Of a stretch of 5,432 bases of DNA, positions 1 to 5,432 are shown one piece after another. The position numbers were made by a program, and so were the translations under genes. Source of the stretch: Treponema sp. (GTDB taxonomy: Bacteria; Spirochaetota; Spirochaetia; Treponematales; Breznakiellaceae); assembly GCA_031258265.1 (NCBI GenBank), contig JAIRNB010000120.1:1-5432 (forward strand). Reading direction: 5' to 3'. Numbering within the stretch: the stretch's first letter is position 1; each line of letters begins with the position of its first letter. The notes below the pieces were generated by a model that did no database searches, was not told where the DNA came from, and was given only the letters and a program-made list of their open reading frames with translations.

Positions 1-1332
1 GTTATCCTTTCCGGCGACTGGATCAGGACTGCCGGAACCCTGGGGGCGATCCTGGCCTTTGCCATTGGCGGCTTTTTAGTCCTCTTTGTGGGCCTTACCT
101 ACGCGGAACTAACCGTGGCCATGCCCAAATGCGGCGGGGAACATGTGTTTTCCATGCGGGCCCTTGGGGCCGGCGGTTCTTTTGTCTGTACCTGGGCCAT
201 CATCATTGCCTATATCGGGGTTGCCGCCTTTGAGGCCTGCGCGTTTCCCACCGTAGTTCAGTACATCTTCCCGGGCTTTATGAAGGGCTACCTTTATACC
301 GTGGCGGGTTTTGATGTATACGCTTCCTGGATGGTAACCGGTCTTATCCTGGCGGTGATAATCACGATTATTAACTACATTGGGGTAAAGCCCGCGGCCA
401 TCTTTAATACTATCCTTACGGTGGTTATCGCGGCGGTGGGCATCGCCCTGGTGGGCGGTTCCGCGGTACGGGGCGATCCCCAAACCGCCCTGCCTCTGTT
501 TGACAACGGCTTGGGGGGTATTCTCAAAGTAACGGTGATGACTCCCTTTATGTTTGTGGGTTTTGACGTTATTCCCCAGGCGGCGGAGGAGATCAATATT
601 CCCTTCAAAAAAATCGGCGGTATTTTGCTGCTCTCGATTCTTATGGCTATCGGTTTCTATGTACTGATTATCATTGCCGTATCCCTGGTTATGACCAAGC
701 CGGATCTGGAGGCTTCCAGTCTGGCAACCGCGGATGCCATGAAAAAAGCCTTTTTTAATTCGGACGCCGCGGCGAAGGTTCTGATCATCGGCGGCATGGC
801 CGGTATCATCACCAGTTGGAATTCCTTCTTCGTGGGGGGCAGCCGGGCCCTCTACGCCATGGCGGAAGCCAAGATGCTGCCCCGGTTTTTGGGTAAGCTC
901 CATCCCAAATACCGGACTCCCTCCGGCGCAATCCTTCTTATCGGCGCTCTCTGCTTTGTTGCCCCTTTCTTTGGCCGGCGTATGCTGGTGTGGCTTGTGG
1001 ATGCGGGCAGCGCCGCCACGGTAATTGCCTACTTCCTGGTATCCCTGTCCTTCCTTATCCTCCGCAAAAACGAACCGGATATGGATCGGCCCTACAAAGT
1101 ACGTTTTGGCGGTCTTGTGGGCGTCATAGCGGTGGCCATGGGTATCTTCATGATCATCCTGTATATCCCCGGTATGCCCGCTGGTCTTACCGTTGAAGAA
1201 TGTATCATCGTGGGAATTGCCGTGGCCCTGGGGGTCATATTGGGTGTCAGCGCCAGGGCAAAGTACGGACAAGAATTCGGTCGGGCCGAAGGATTGCTGC
1301 CCCCCATTAAATACCGGAAAGCCGCCGCATAA
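1..1332 (+). CDS. APC-superfamily amino acid/amine permease, 5'-truncated by the window edge
   Basis: Integral membrane transporter of the amino acid-polyamine-organocation (APC) superfamily, probably a secondary carrier for an amino acid or amine. The frame is open from base 1 and gives 443 residues. A GTG at 88 lies inside a membrane helix, so the true start is upstream; probably a few dozen residues including TM1 are missing. About eleven hydrophobic helices are visible (approximate residues 12-36, 60-86, 110-129, 132-153, 173-195, 206-231, 259-280, 310-324, 331-354, 371-391, 400-416), which fits the usual twelve less TM1. Family-like signatures are the polar stretch MPKCGGEH after TM2, VGFDVIPQAAEE in TM6 (the position of the APC 'GFE...AEE' motif), GGSRALYAMA after TM8 and NEPDMDRPYKV before TM11. 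The substrate cannot be read from the sequence. The downstream aminotransferases and alcohol dehydrogenase suggest it imports their amine substrate. The next gene starts 48 nt later without a terminator. The family call is firm; substrate is inference. Confidence 0.9.
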   Translation, partial: VILSGDWIRTAGTLGAILAFAIGGFLVLFVGLTYAELTVAMPKCGGEHVFSMRALGAGGSFVCTWAIIIAYIGVAAFEACAFPTVVQYIFPGFMKGYLYTVAGFDVYASWMVTGLILAVIITIINYIGVKPAAIFNTILTVVIAAVGIALVGGSAVRGDPQTALPLFDNGLGGILKVTVMTPFMFVGFDVIPQAAEEINIPFKKIGGILLLSILMAIGFYVLIIIAVSLVMTKPDLEASSLATADAMKKAFFNSDAAAKVLIIGGMAGIITSWNSFFVGGSRALYAMAEAKMLPRFLGKLHPKYRTPSGAILLIGALCFVAPFFGRRMLVWLVDAGSAATVIAYFLVSLSFLILRKNEPDMDRPYKVRFGGLVGVIAVAMGIFMIILYIPGMPAGLTVEECIIVGIAVALGVILGVSARAKYGQEFGRAEGLLPPIKYRKAAA

Positions 1333-1344
1333 GCGTCGAGAACG

Positions 1345-1366
1345 GAACGTTTAATGAACGTTTAAT
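1345..1366 (+). repeat. perfect tandem duplication of an 11-mer in the permease-dehydrogenase gap
   Basis: The unit gaacgtttaat occurs twice head to tail (1345-1355 and 1356-1366), filling almost half of the 48-nt gap and ending just before the ribosome binding site of the dehydrogenase gene. It could be a replication-slippage duplication or a short direct-repeat binding site. The 11-bp period is close to one helical turn. No function is shown. Confidence 0.85.
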
Positions 1367-1367
1367 T

Positions 1368-1374
1368 CTGGAGG
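1368..1374 (+). promoter_or_regulatory. ribosome binding site of the alcohol dehydrogenase gene
   Basis: CTGGAGG with core GGAGG at 1370-1374 sits six bases before the ATG at 1381. This fixes the start of the dehydrogenase and matches the usual N-terminus of the family. Confidence 0.85.
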
Positions 1375-1380
1375 ATTTCC

Positions 1381-2511
1381 ATGCAATTTTCTTTTAACCT
1401 CCCAGTAAATTTGCTCTTTGGGGCGGGAGCGGTTAATCAAATCGGCAGCCGGGTTAAGGCCTACGGAACCAGGGCCCTGATCGTTACCGGCCGGGGGAGT
1501 ACCAAAAAGTCCGGACTCCTGGACAAGACTATTGGGCTTTTGAAAGAGGCGGGGGTCGAGGCCTGGGTCTATGATAAGGTGGAGCCCAATCCCACGGTTC
1601 CCCAGGTAAGCGAAGGGGTAAAGGTCCTTAAAGAATTTGGGGCGGACATGGTTATCGGCCTTGGGGGAGGCAGCATCATGGACGCCGCTAAATGTATTGC
1701 CTTTATGGCCAAGAATGACGGGGACCTTATGGATTATGTCTATGCCCGCAGGAGTTCCGGTGAAGCCTTTCCCATTATCCTGGTCCCCACCACCTGCGGT
1801 ACGGGCAGCGAGGGCAATGGTTTCGGGGTAGTCACCGACCCCGCCACGGGGGATAAAAAGTCCCTGCGGGGAAATATGATTGTTGCCGGGCTGTCTATCA
1901 TCGATCCCGAACTAATGATCACCATGCCCAAAGAAGTCCTTGCCAGCGTAGGTTTTGACGCCCTCTGTCACTGCATGGAAGCTTATCTTTCCGCCATTGC
2001 TACTCCGGTCTCGGACCTTTACGCCCTGGAGGGAATAAGCCTGATCCACGAAAGTCTTCTTCCCCTGTATCAGGGAAAAGGCGGGGCGGCCGAATGGGAA
2101 AAACTCTCTTGGGCCAGCACCCTGGGGGGTATGGCAATCGGTCTGGCCGGGGTTACCGCCCCCCATGGTCTTGAACACCCGGTAAGCGGGCTGCGGAATC
2201 TTACCCATGGCAAGGGGCTTGCCAGCCTTACCCCGCCTATCGTTGACCGTTCCGCCGCCGCCGCCCCCGTCAAATACGCCGGGATCGCCCGCCGGCTGGG
2301 GGGCGGGGATGAAAAAGACTGCGCCGCGGTATTAAGAAAACTTTTGGCAGACCTTGATCTGGCAATCGGCCTGGAAAGCCAGGGGGTTAAAAAGGAAGAT
2401 CTGGATTGGATGACGGAAAACGCCCTCAAGGTTTCCGCCGCGGGGATTGCCAATCATCCGGTCAAATTCAGCCCGGAGGAAATCAAAGAAATTTACCGCG
2501 CGGCCCTATAG
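1381..2511 (+). CDS. iron-containing (group III) alcohol dehydrogenase
   Basis: NAD(P)-dependent, metal-dependent cytoplasmic alcohol dehydrogenase of the FucO/AdhB/4-hydroxybutyrate dehydrogenase superfamily, complete at 376 residues (family norm about 380). The N-terminal half is the nucleotide-binding fold, with GLGGGSIMD at 93-101 and the family PTT-GTGSE segment at 136-144. The C-terminal helical half carries the metal ligands: D193 and H197 (in DALCH), H262 and H276. The further conserved H266 lies in HGLEHP, and the spacing matches E. coli FucO D196/H200/H263/H277. All ligands are present, so the enzyme should be active. The motif after TGSE reads GN rather than the common VT, a subfamily trait. 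In this operon the likely role is reduction of the semialdehyde made by the downstream aminotransferases to an omega-hydroxy acid, as 4-hydroxybutyrate dehydrogenase or sulfoacetaldehyde reductase (both in this superfamily) do. Sequence alone does not settle the substrate. The start is set by the RBS at 1370-1374. Confidence 0.95.
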   Translation: MQFSFNLPVNLLFGAGAVNQIGSRVKAYGTRALIVTGRGSTKKSGLLDKTIGLLKEAGVEAWVYDKVEPNPTVPQVSEGVKVLKEFGADMVIGLGGGSIMDAAKCIAFMAKNDGDLMDYVYARRSSGEAFPIILVPTTCGTGSEGNGFGVVTDPATGDKKSLRGNMIVAGLSIIDPELMITMPKEVLASVGFDALCHCMEAYLSAIATPVSDLYALEGISLIHESLLPLYQGKGGAAEWEKLSWASTLGGMAIGLAGVTAPHGLEHPVSGLRNLTHGKGLASLTPPIVDRSAAAAPVKYAGIARRLGGGDEKDCAAVLRKLLADLDLAIGLESQGVKKEDLDWMTENALKVSAAGIANHPVKFSPEEIKEIYRAAL

Positions 2512-2525
2512 GCTGCGATTCATGC

Positions 2526-2532
2526 AGGGGGG
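2526..2532 (+). promoter_or_regulatory. ribosome binding site fixing the GabT-like start
   Basis: A purine run AGGGGGG lies five bases before ATG 2538. The same frame stays open back into the dehydrogenase gene, so this site is what decides the start. The 44 extra upstream codons overlap the dehydrogenase and read as a shadow frame rich in G, Q and R. Confidence 0.8.
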
Positions 2533-2537
2533 AAGCT

Positions 2538-3899
2538 ATGTCATTACGGGATGCGTTGCCAGAAATAAAAACTGAACTGCCCGGGCCCAAGGCCAGGGCC
2601 TTGATTGCCCGCCGGGCGGAAGCCACGCCGGGGGCCATTCGCTGTGTTTACCCCCTGGTTGTCTCCCAGGGAGAGGGGGCCATGGTGGAAGATCCGGATG
2701 AGAATGTTTTTATGGACTGGGTAGGAGGGGTGGGAGTTCTTAACATCGGTTACTCCCACCCGGAGGTAGTTAAGGCGGTGCAGGATCAGGCCGCCTGCTA
2801 TTTCCACGGTATGGCCAACATTGTCACCCACGAGGGCTATGTGGCCTTGGCGGAAAAACTCAACTCCCTGGTTCCGGTTAAAGAGGCAAAGAGAAAGACC
2901 ATGTTTGCCAATTCCGGGGCGGAGTCCCTGGAAAATGCCGTTAAAATAGCCCGGGGGTCCAGTAAACGGCCCAATATCATTGTTTTTTCCGGGGCTTTCC
3001 ATGGAAGGACCCTGTTGACGGGGACCATGACCAGCAAAAAAGCCTACTACCATGGTCTGGGTCCCCTGCCCGATGGGATTTACCGGGCTGAATTCCCCTA
3101 CCTTTACCGGGCCCCCAGGGGCTTTACCGGGGAGGAGGCCGTTGAATACTATGTGGACCGTTTCCTGGCGGTCTTCGAGGAGGCCTCCCCCCCAGAGGAC
3201 GTGGCGGCGGTGGTGGTAGAACCGGTCCAGGGAGAAGGAGGTTTTATCCCCGTTCCCCGGCCCTGGATAGAGGCCGTACGGAGGATCTGTGACAGCCACG
3301 GTATTCTTATCATCGCCGATGAAGTGCAGACAGGGTTCTGCCGTTCCGGCCGCTGGTTCGTTTCTAACTACTGGGAAGAATGGGGCTGTGCGCCGGACAT
3401 CATCGCCATGGCCAAGTCCATCGCCGGTGGTATCCCCCTGGGGGCGGTCTGCGCCGGGGCTTCCATCGTGGATAAGGTCCCCACCGGGGTTATCGGTGGC
3501 ACCTATGGCGGCAATGCCCTGGCCTGCGCCTCCGCCCTTAAAATTATCGAGATCATGGAACGGGACGGCCTTGCCCGGCGGGCGGAGGATATGGCAAAGA
3601 AGGTACGGAATGCCTTTACATCCTGGCAGGCCGAATACCGGGCCATTGGAGATGTCCGGGGTATCGGCTGTATGCTGGGAATGGAATTTGTTAAGGATGA
3701 AAAGAAAAGCCCCTGGCCGCAGTTAGTCACGGAAATTGTGCAGGAAGCCGTCCGGCATGGCCTTATCGTGGAAAGCGCCGGGACTTATGGCAATGTTCTA
3801 CGCTTCCTTTCGCCCCTGGTGATCAGCGACGCCCAGCTTGAACGGGGACTCGAAATTCTCAAAGCCGCCATTGCCGTTTCCCTGAAAAAGCTGGCCTGA
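2538..3899 (+). CDS. gabT: class III PLP aminotransferase, 4-aminobutyrate aminotransferase-like (GabT family)
   Basis: Fold-type I, PLP-dependent omega-aminotransferase, 453 residues (E. coli GabT has 426). It should move the terminal amino group of GABA or a similar omega-amino acid to 2-oxoglutarate, giving a semialdehyde and glutamate. Landmarks are SGAES at 126-130 (cofactor phosphate), FHGRT at 154-158, EPVQGEGG at 228-235, DEVQTG at 261-266 (D261 pairs with the pyridine nitrogen), the Schiff-base lysine K293 in MAKSIAGG, T322 in GGTYGGN, and R422 in NVLRFL. Recalled from E. coli GabT, the substrate-site set I50/R141/E211/V241/R398 maps to V65/R157/E233/V263/R422, so it is conserved with one mild change. 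The C-terminal stretch GTYGNVLRFLSPL is also closely GabT-like. It follows the dehydrogenase by 26 nt. Alternatives are aminotransferases for 5-aminovalerate, beta-alanine or taurine. The family is sure and the gene symbol is by similarity only. Confidence 0.9.
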   Translation: MSLRDALPEIKTELPGPKARALIARRAEATPGAIRCVYPLVVSQGEGAMVEDPDENVFMDWVGGVGVLNIGYSHPEVVKAVQDQAACYFHGMANIVTHEGYVALAEKLNSLVPVKEAKRKTMFANSGAESLENAVKIARGSSKRPNIIVFSGAFHGRTLLTGTMTSKKAYYHGLGPLPDGIYRAEFPYLYRAPRGFTGEEAVEYYVDRFLAVFEEASPPEDVAAVVVEPVQGEGGFIPVPRPWIEAVRRICDSHGILIIADEVQTGFCRSGRWFVSNYWEEWGCAPDIIAMAKSIAGGIPLGAVCAGASIVDKVPTGVIGGTYGGNALACASALKIIEIMERDGLARRAEDMAKKVRNAFTSWQAEYRAIGDVRGIGCMLGMEFVKDEKKSPWPQLVTEIVQEAVRHGLIVESAGTYGNVLRFLSPLVISDAQLERGLEILKAAIAVSLKKLA

Positions 3900-3954
3900 A
3901 TGGGGCGGTGACGGCCTTTGGAAGTTTTATGCGCGAAGTGCAACAAACCGTTAG

Positions 3955-3976
3955 AGGCCCCCGGAAATGTGGGCCT
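3955..3976 (+). other. small hairpin in the gap between the two aminotransferase genes
   Basis: AGGCCC (3955-3960) and GGGCCT (3971-3976) are perfect inverted repeats of 6 bp around a 10-nt loop, followed by TAATTTT. The stem is short and the T-run broken, so it is at most a weak attenuator or an mRNA-processing/stability element just upstream of the last gene's RBS. It may be chance. Confidence 0.35.
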
Positions 3977-3986
3977 TAATTTTCCC

Positions 3987-3992
3987 AAGGAG
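3987..3992 (+). promoter_or_regulatory. ribosome binding site fixing the start of the second aminotransferase
   Basis: AAGGAG is six bases before ATG 3999. The frame is open back to codon 3912 and contains a TTG at 3918, but this strong site and the family's usual N-terminus favour ATG 3999. Confidence 0.85.
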
Positions 3993-3998
3993 AAGTAT

Positions 3999-5213
3999 AT
4001 GAAGCTAAAAGATACTGGAAAATCCGCCGCAGACATCAAAGCCTTGATCTCGAAGTACATGATCGAAACCTATGAGCGTTACGATTTTCTCTGTGAGCGG
4101 GCGGAGGGGATCTACCTCTACGATGAAAAGGGTCAGGCCTACCTGGATTTTTATGGCGGCATCGCGGTAAACAGCGCGGGAAGCCGGAACCCCAAGGTGG
4201 TGGCTGCCGCCAAGGATCAACTCGATGATGTGATTCACACCTTTAATTACCCTTACCTTATCCCCCAAGCCCTGCTGGCGGAAAAGATCTGTACGACTCT
4301 GGGTTATGAAAAGATCTTTTACCAAAACTCCGGCACCGAAGCCAACGAAGCGATGATCAAAATGGCCCGGAAATACGGCATCGAAAAATACGGACCAAAC
4401 CGCTATCACATCATCAGCGCGAAGGAGAGCTTCCATGGCCGCAGCTTCGGCGCCCTTTCCGCCACCGGGCAGCCCAACAGCGCCTGCCACCGGGGCTTTG
4501 GCCCCATGCTGCCGGGCTTTAACTATGCGGAGTTTAACAATTTGGACGATTTTGCCTCCCAGGTTACGGGGGACACCATTGCTATCATGTTGGAACCTAT
4601 TCAGGGTGAAGGCGGGGTCCACCTGGCCACACCGGAATTCCTAAAGGGTATACGGAAACTTTGTGATGAGAAGGGCCTGCTCCTTCTGATAGATGAAATC
4701 CAAACCGGCTGGTGCCGTACCGGGGAAGTAATGGGTTACATGCACTACGGCGTCAAACCGGATATTGTTTCCATGGCCAAGGCCCTGGGCGGAGGGTTCC
4801 CTATTTCCGCCATCTGTACTAACAGTGAAATTGCCGCGGCCTTTAACATGGGTTCCCACGGCACCACCTACGGTGGTAATTCTGTTTGCTGCGCCGCGGC
4901 CTTGGCCCAGATAACCGAACTGTTGGACAAAAACATGGCCGCCAATGCCAAAGAAACCGGGGACTACTTTATGGAAAAACTCCGCAGCCTTCCCCGGGTA
5001 AAAAATGTCCGGGGCAAGGGACTCCTCGTGGGGGTGGAACTGGACGGCCCCATCGGCCTCGCGGTAAAGCATAACTGCCTTGACCGTAAATTCCTTGTCA
5101 CCCTTATCGGGGACCGGCTTATCCGCATGATACCGCCCCTCACCGTTACCAAGACGGATTGCGACAAGGCCTGTGCCCTCCTCGCCGAATCTATAGACGC
5201 CGTAAAAAGTTAA
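3999..5213 (+). CDS. class III PLP aminotransferase, acetylornithine/ornithine/GABA aminotransferase-like (ArgD type)
   Basis: Second fold-type I, PLP-dependent omega-aminotransferase, 404 residues, the usual ArgD length. It has SGTEANEAM at 111-119 (phosphate cup), FHGRS at 145-149, EPIQGEGG at 199-206, DEIQTGWCRTG at 232-242 (D232 to the pyridine N), the Schiff-base lysine K261 in MAKALGGG, T290 in TTYGGN, and R376 in LIRMIPPL as the carboxylate-binding arginine. The residues lining the GabT substrate site are matched (I55, R148, E204, I234, R376). The segment between FHGR and EP is shorter than in GabT, as in ArgD enzymes. The usual GH-HP motif near residue 61 reads GSRNP here. There are no arginine genes nearby, so a biosynthetic acetylornithine role is doubtful. 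A catabolic role on ornithine, a diamine or an omega-amino acid, working with the permease, dehydrogenase and GabT-like enzyme, is more likely. It is the last gene before the terminator. Confidence 0.9.
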   Translation: MKLKDTGKSAADIKALISKYMIETYERYDFLCERAEGIYLYDEKGQAYLDFYGGIAVNSAGSRNPKVVAAAKDQLDDVIHTFNYPYLIPQALLAEKICTTLGYEKIFYQNSGTEANEAMIKMARKYGIEKYGPNRYHIISAKESFHGRSFGALSATGQPNSACHRGFGPMLPGFNYAEFNNLDDFASQVTGDTIAIMLEPIQGEGGVHLATPEFLKGIRKLCDEKGLLLLIDEIQTGWCRTGEVMGYMHYGVKPDIVSMAKALGGGFPISAICTNSEIAAAFNMGSHGTTYGGNSVCCAAALAQITELLDKNMAANAKETGDYFMEKLRSLPRVKNVRGKGLLVGVELDGPIGLAVKHNCLDRKFLVTLIGDRLIRMIPPLTVTKTDCDKACALLAESIDAVKS

Positions 5214-5217
5214 TATT

Positions 5218-5242
5218 CCGTAGTTTTCGGCCTACGGCCTAC
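5218..5242 (+). repeat. short hairpin with a doubled GGCCTAC motif just after the operon's last stop codon
   Basis: CCGTAG (5218-5223) pairs perfectly with CTACGG (5232-5237) across an 8-nt loop. GGCCTAC is repeated in tandem (5229-5235 and 5236-5242), so GTAG can also pair with the second CTAC; the two foldings are alternatives. A T-run (5252-5256) follows about ten bases after the repeat. It may be an accessory terminator or mRNA 3'-end stabiliser, or one copy of a dispersed intergenic repeat. Confidence 0.55.
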
Positions 5243-5263
5243 AAACTGCTATTTTTAATGGTT

Positions 5264-5300
5264 GCCCTTTCAAAAATTCAGTTTTGAAAGGGCTTTATAT
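5264..5300 (+). terminator. intrinsic terminator of the operon
   Basis: GCCCTTTCAAAA (5264-5275) and TTTTGAAAGGGC (5282-5293) form a perfect 12-bp stem with a 6-nt loop (ATTCAG), followed by TTTATAT. The T-tract lies only on the + side, so it mainly ends the aminotransferase operon. It also sits two bases beyond the stop codon region of the convergent gene and may help block read-through from that side. Confidence 0.88.
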
Positions 5301-5302
5301 AC

Positions 5303-5432
5303 TCATAAATGTTCCGGAGGGGGCGAAGGAAAGGCCCGGATAAGCCCGTACTTTCCGTCATAGCCGGGGCTGATGAAGAGTTTCCCGGAACGCATCCGGG
5401 CGACGGCCTCTGCCAGCAGTTCCCCGGAAAGG
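5303..5432 (-). CDS. C-terminal fragment of a convergent gene, possibly endonuclease Q/PHP-type DNA repair protein
   Basis: On the - strand an open frame enters from the right edge and ends at TGA (complement of 5303-5305), leaving 42 visible residues. It reads as an amphipathic helix (LLAEAVARMRSGK) followed by a beta-like stretch FISPGYDGKYGLIRAF and a proline-rich end. The GYDG-YG motif near the C-terminus, after a G-K/R-beta segment, resembles my recollection of the end of endonuclease Q-like PHP-domain proteins, often annotated as 'DNA helicase UvrD' or TIGR00375 in bacteria. This is from memory on a short fragment, so the product is tentative. That it is coding is well supported: the frame is open, has natural amino-acid content and stops right beside the terminator. 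It is convergent with and unrelated to the amine operon. Confidence 0.6.
   Translation of the reverse strand, partial: LSGELLAEAVARMRSGKLFISPGYDGKYGLIRAFPSPPPEHL

Noticed and set aside
88..90. GTG as the start of the permease
   Set aside because: The frame continues upstream to base 1 with hydrophobic APC-like sequence, and this codon lies inside a transmembrane helix.
109..1272. 387-codon open frame on the - strand opposite the permease
   Set aside because: Its product is rich in H, G, D and Q without family motifs, and it lies entirely antisense to a clear membrane protein. It is a by-product of GC-rich codon use.
2406..2537. 44-codon N-terminal extension of the GabT-like gene overlapping the dehydrogenase
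   Set aside because: It is out of frame inside the dehydrogenase gene, has no family similarity, and a good RBS sits right before ATG 2538.
2544..3299. 251-codon open frame on the - strand opposite the GabT-like gene
   Set aside because: Low-complexity G/P/H-rich translation with no recognisable domain, fully antisense to a gene with intact catalytic motifs.
3929..3979. 16-codon reading frame in the gap before the last gene, as a leader peptide
   Set aside because: It has no ribosome binding site of note, no run of regulatory codons and no match to known leader peptides.
3999..5213. Biosynthetic argD assignment for the second aminotransferase
   Set aside because: The family match is real, but there are no arginine genes in the window and the neighbours are catabolic, so the symbol was withheld.
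1..5432. CRISPR array, tRNA/rRNA gene, riboswitch, insertion sequence or attachment site
   Set aside because: No regularly spaced repeats, cloverleaf, known aptamer pattern, transposase or terminal inverted repeats were seen on either strand.

Overview
The window holds one co-directional gene cluster on the + strand, cut by the left edge. It is followed by a strong intrinsic terminator and the 3' end of a convergent gene on the - strand. Base composition looks moderately GC-rich (estimated by eye, mid-50s percent). Every gene has a clear Shine-Dalgarno sequence and there are no introns or mobile elements, so this is a bacterial chromosome segment. The gene content (iron-type alcohol dehydrogenase, APC permease, amino-acid transamination, no respiratory genes) suits an anaerobic or fermentative bacterium, such as a spirochaete of the Treponema group or a clostridium. 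That placement is a guess and is not proved by the sequence.

Layout: (1) 1-1332, an APC-superfamily amino acid/amine permease lacking its N-terminus; (2) 1381-2511, an iron-containing (group III) alcohol dehydrogenase; (3) 2538-3899, a class III PLP aminotransferase very like 4-aminobutyrate aminotransferase (GabT); (4) 3999-5213, a second class III aminotransferase of the ArgD/ornithine-GABA type; (5) 5214-5302, an intergenic stretch with a small hairpin/repeat and a 12-bp perfect-stem terminator; (6) 5303-5432, the C-terminal end of a gene on the opposite strand, tentatively an endonuclease Q/PHP-type protein. The gaps inside the cluster are 48, 26 and 99 nt with no strong terminator, which supports one transcription unit. 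Its promoter lies to the left of the window.

Working model (inference): the permease imports an omega-amino compound such as GABA, 5-aminovalerate, beta-alanine, a diamine or possibly taurine. One or both aminotransferases convert the terminal amine to a semialdehyde, passing the amino group to 2-oxoglutarate or pyruvate. The alcohol dehydrogenase then reduces the aldehyde with NAD(P)H to an omega-hydroxy acid. This would be a reductive, redox-balancing way to use an amine, unlike the usual GabT-GabD route that oxidises succinic semialdehyde. No aldehyde dehydrogenase, regulator or CoA-transferase is visible in the window. The unusual point is two neighbouring class III aminotransferases paired with a single reductase. 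No clearly new type of system is evident; the cluster is best described as a probable but uncharacterised catabolic operon.
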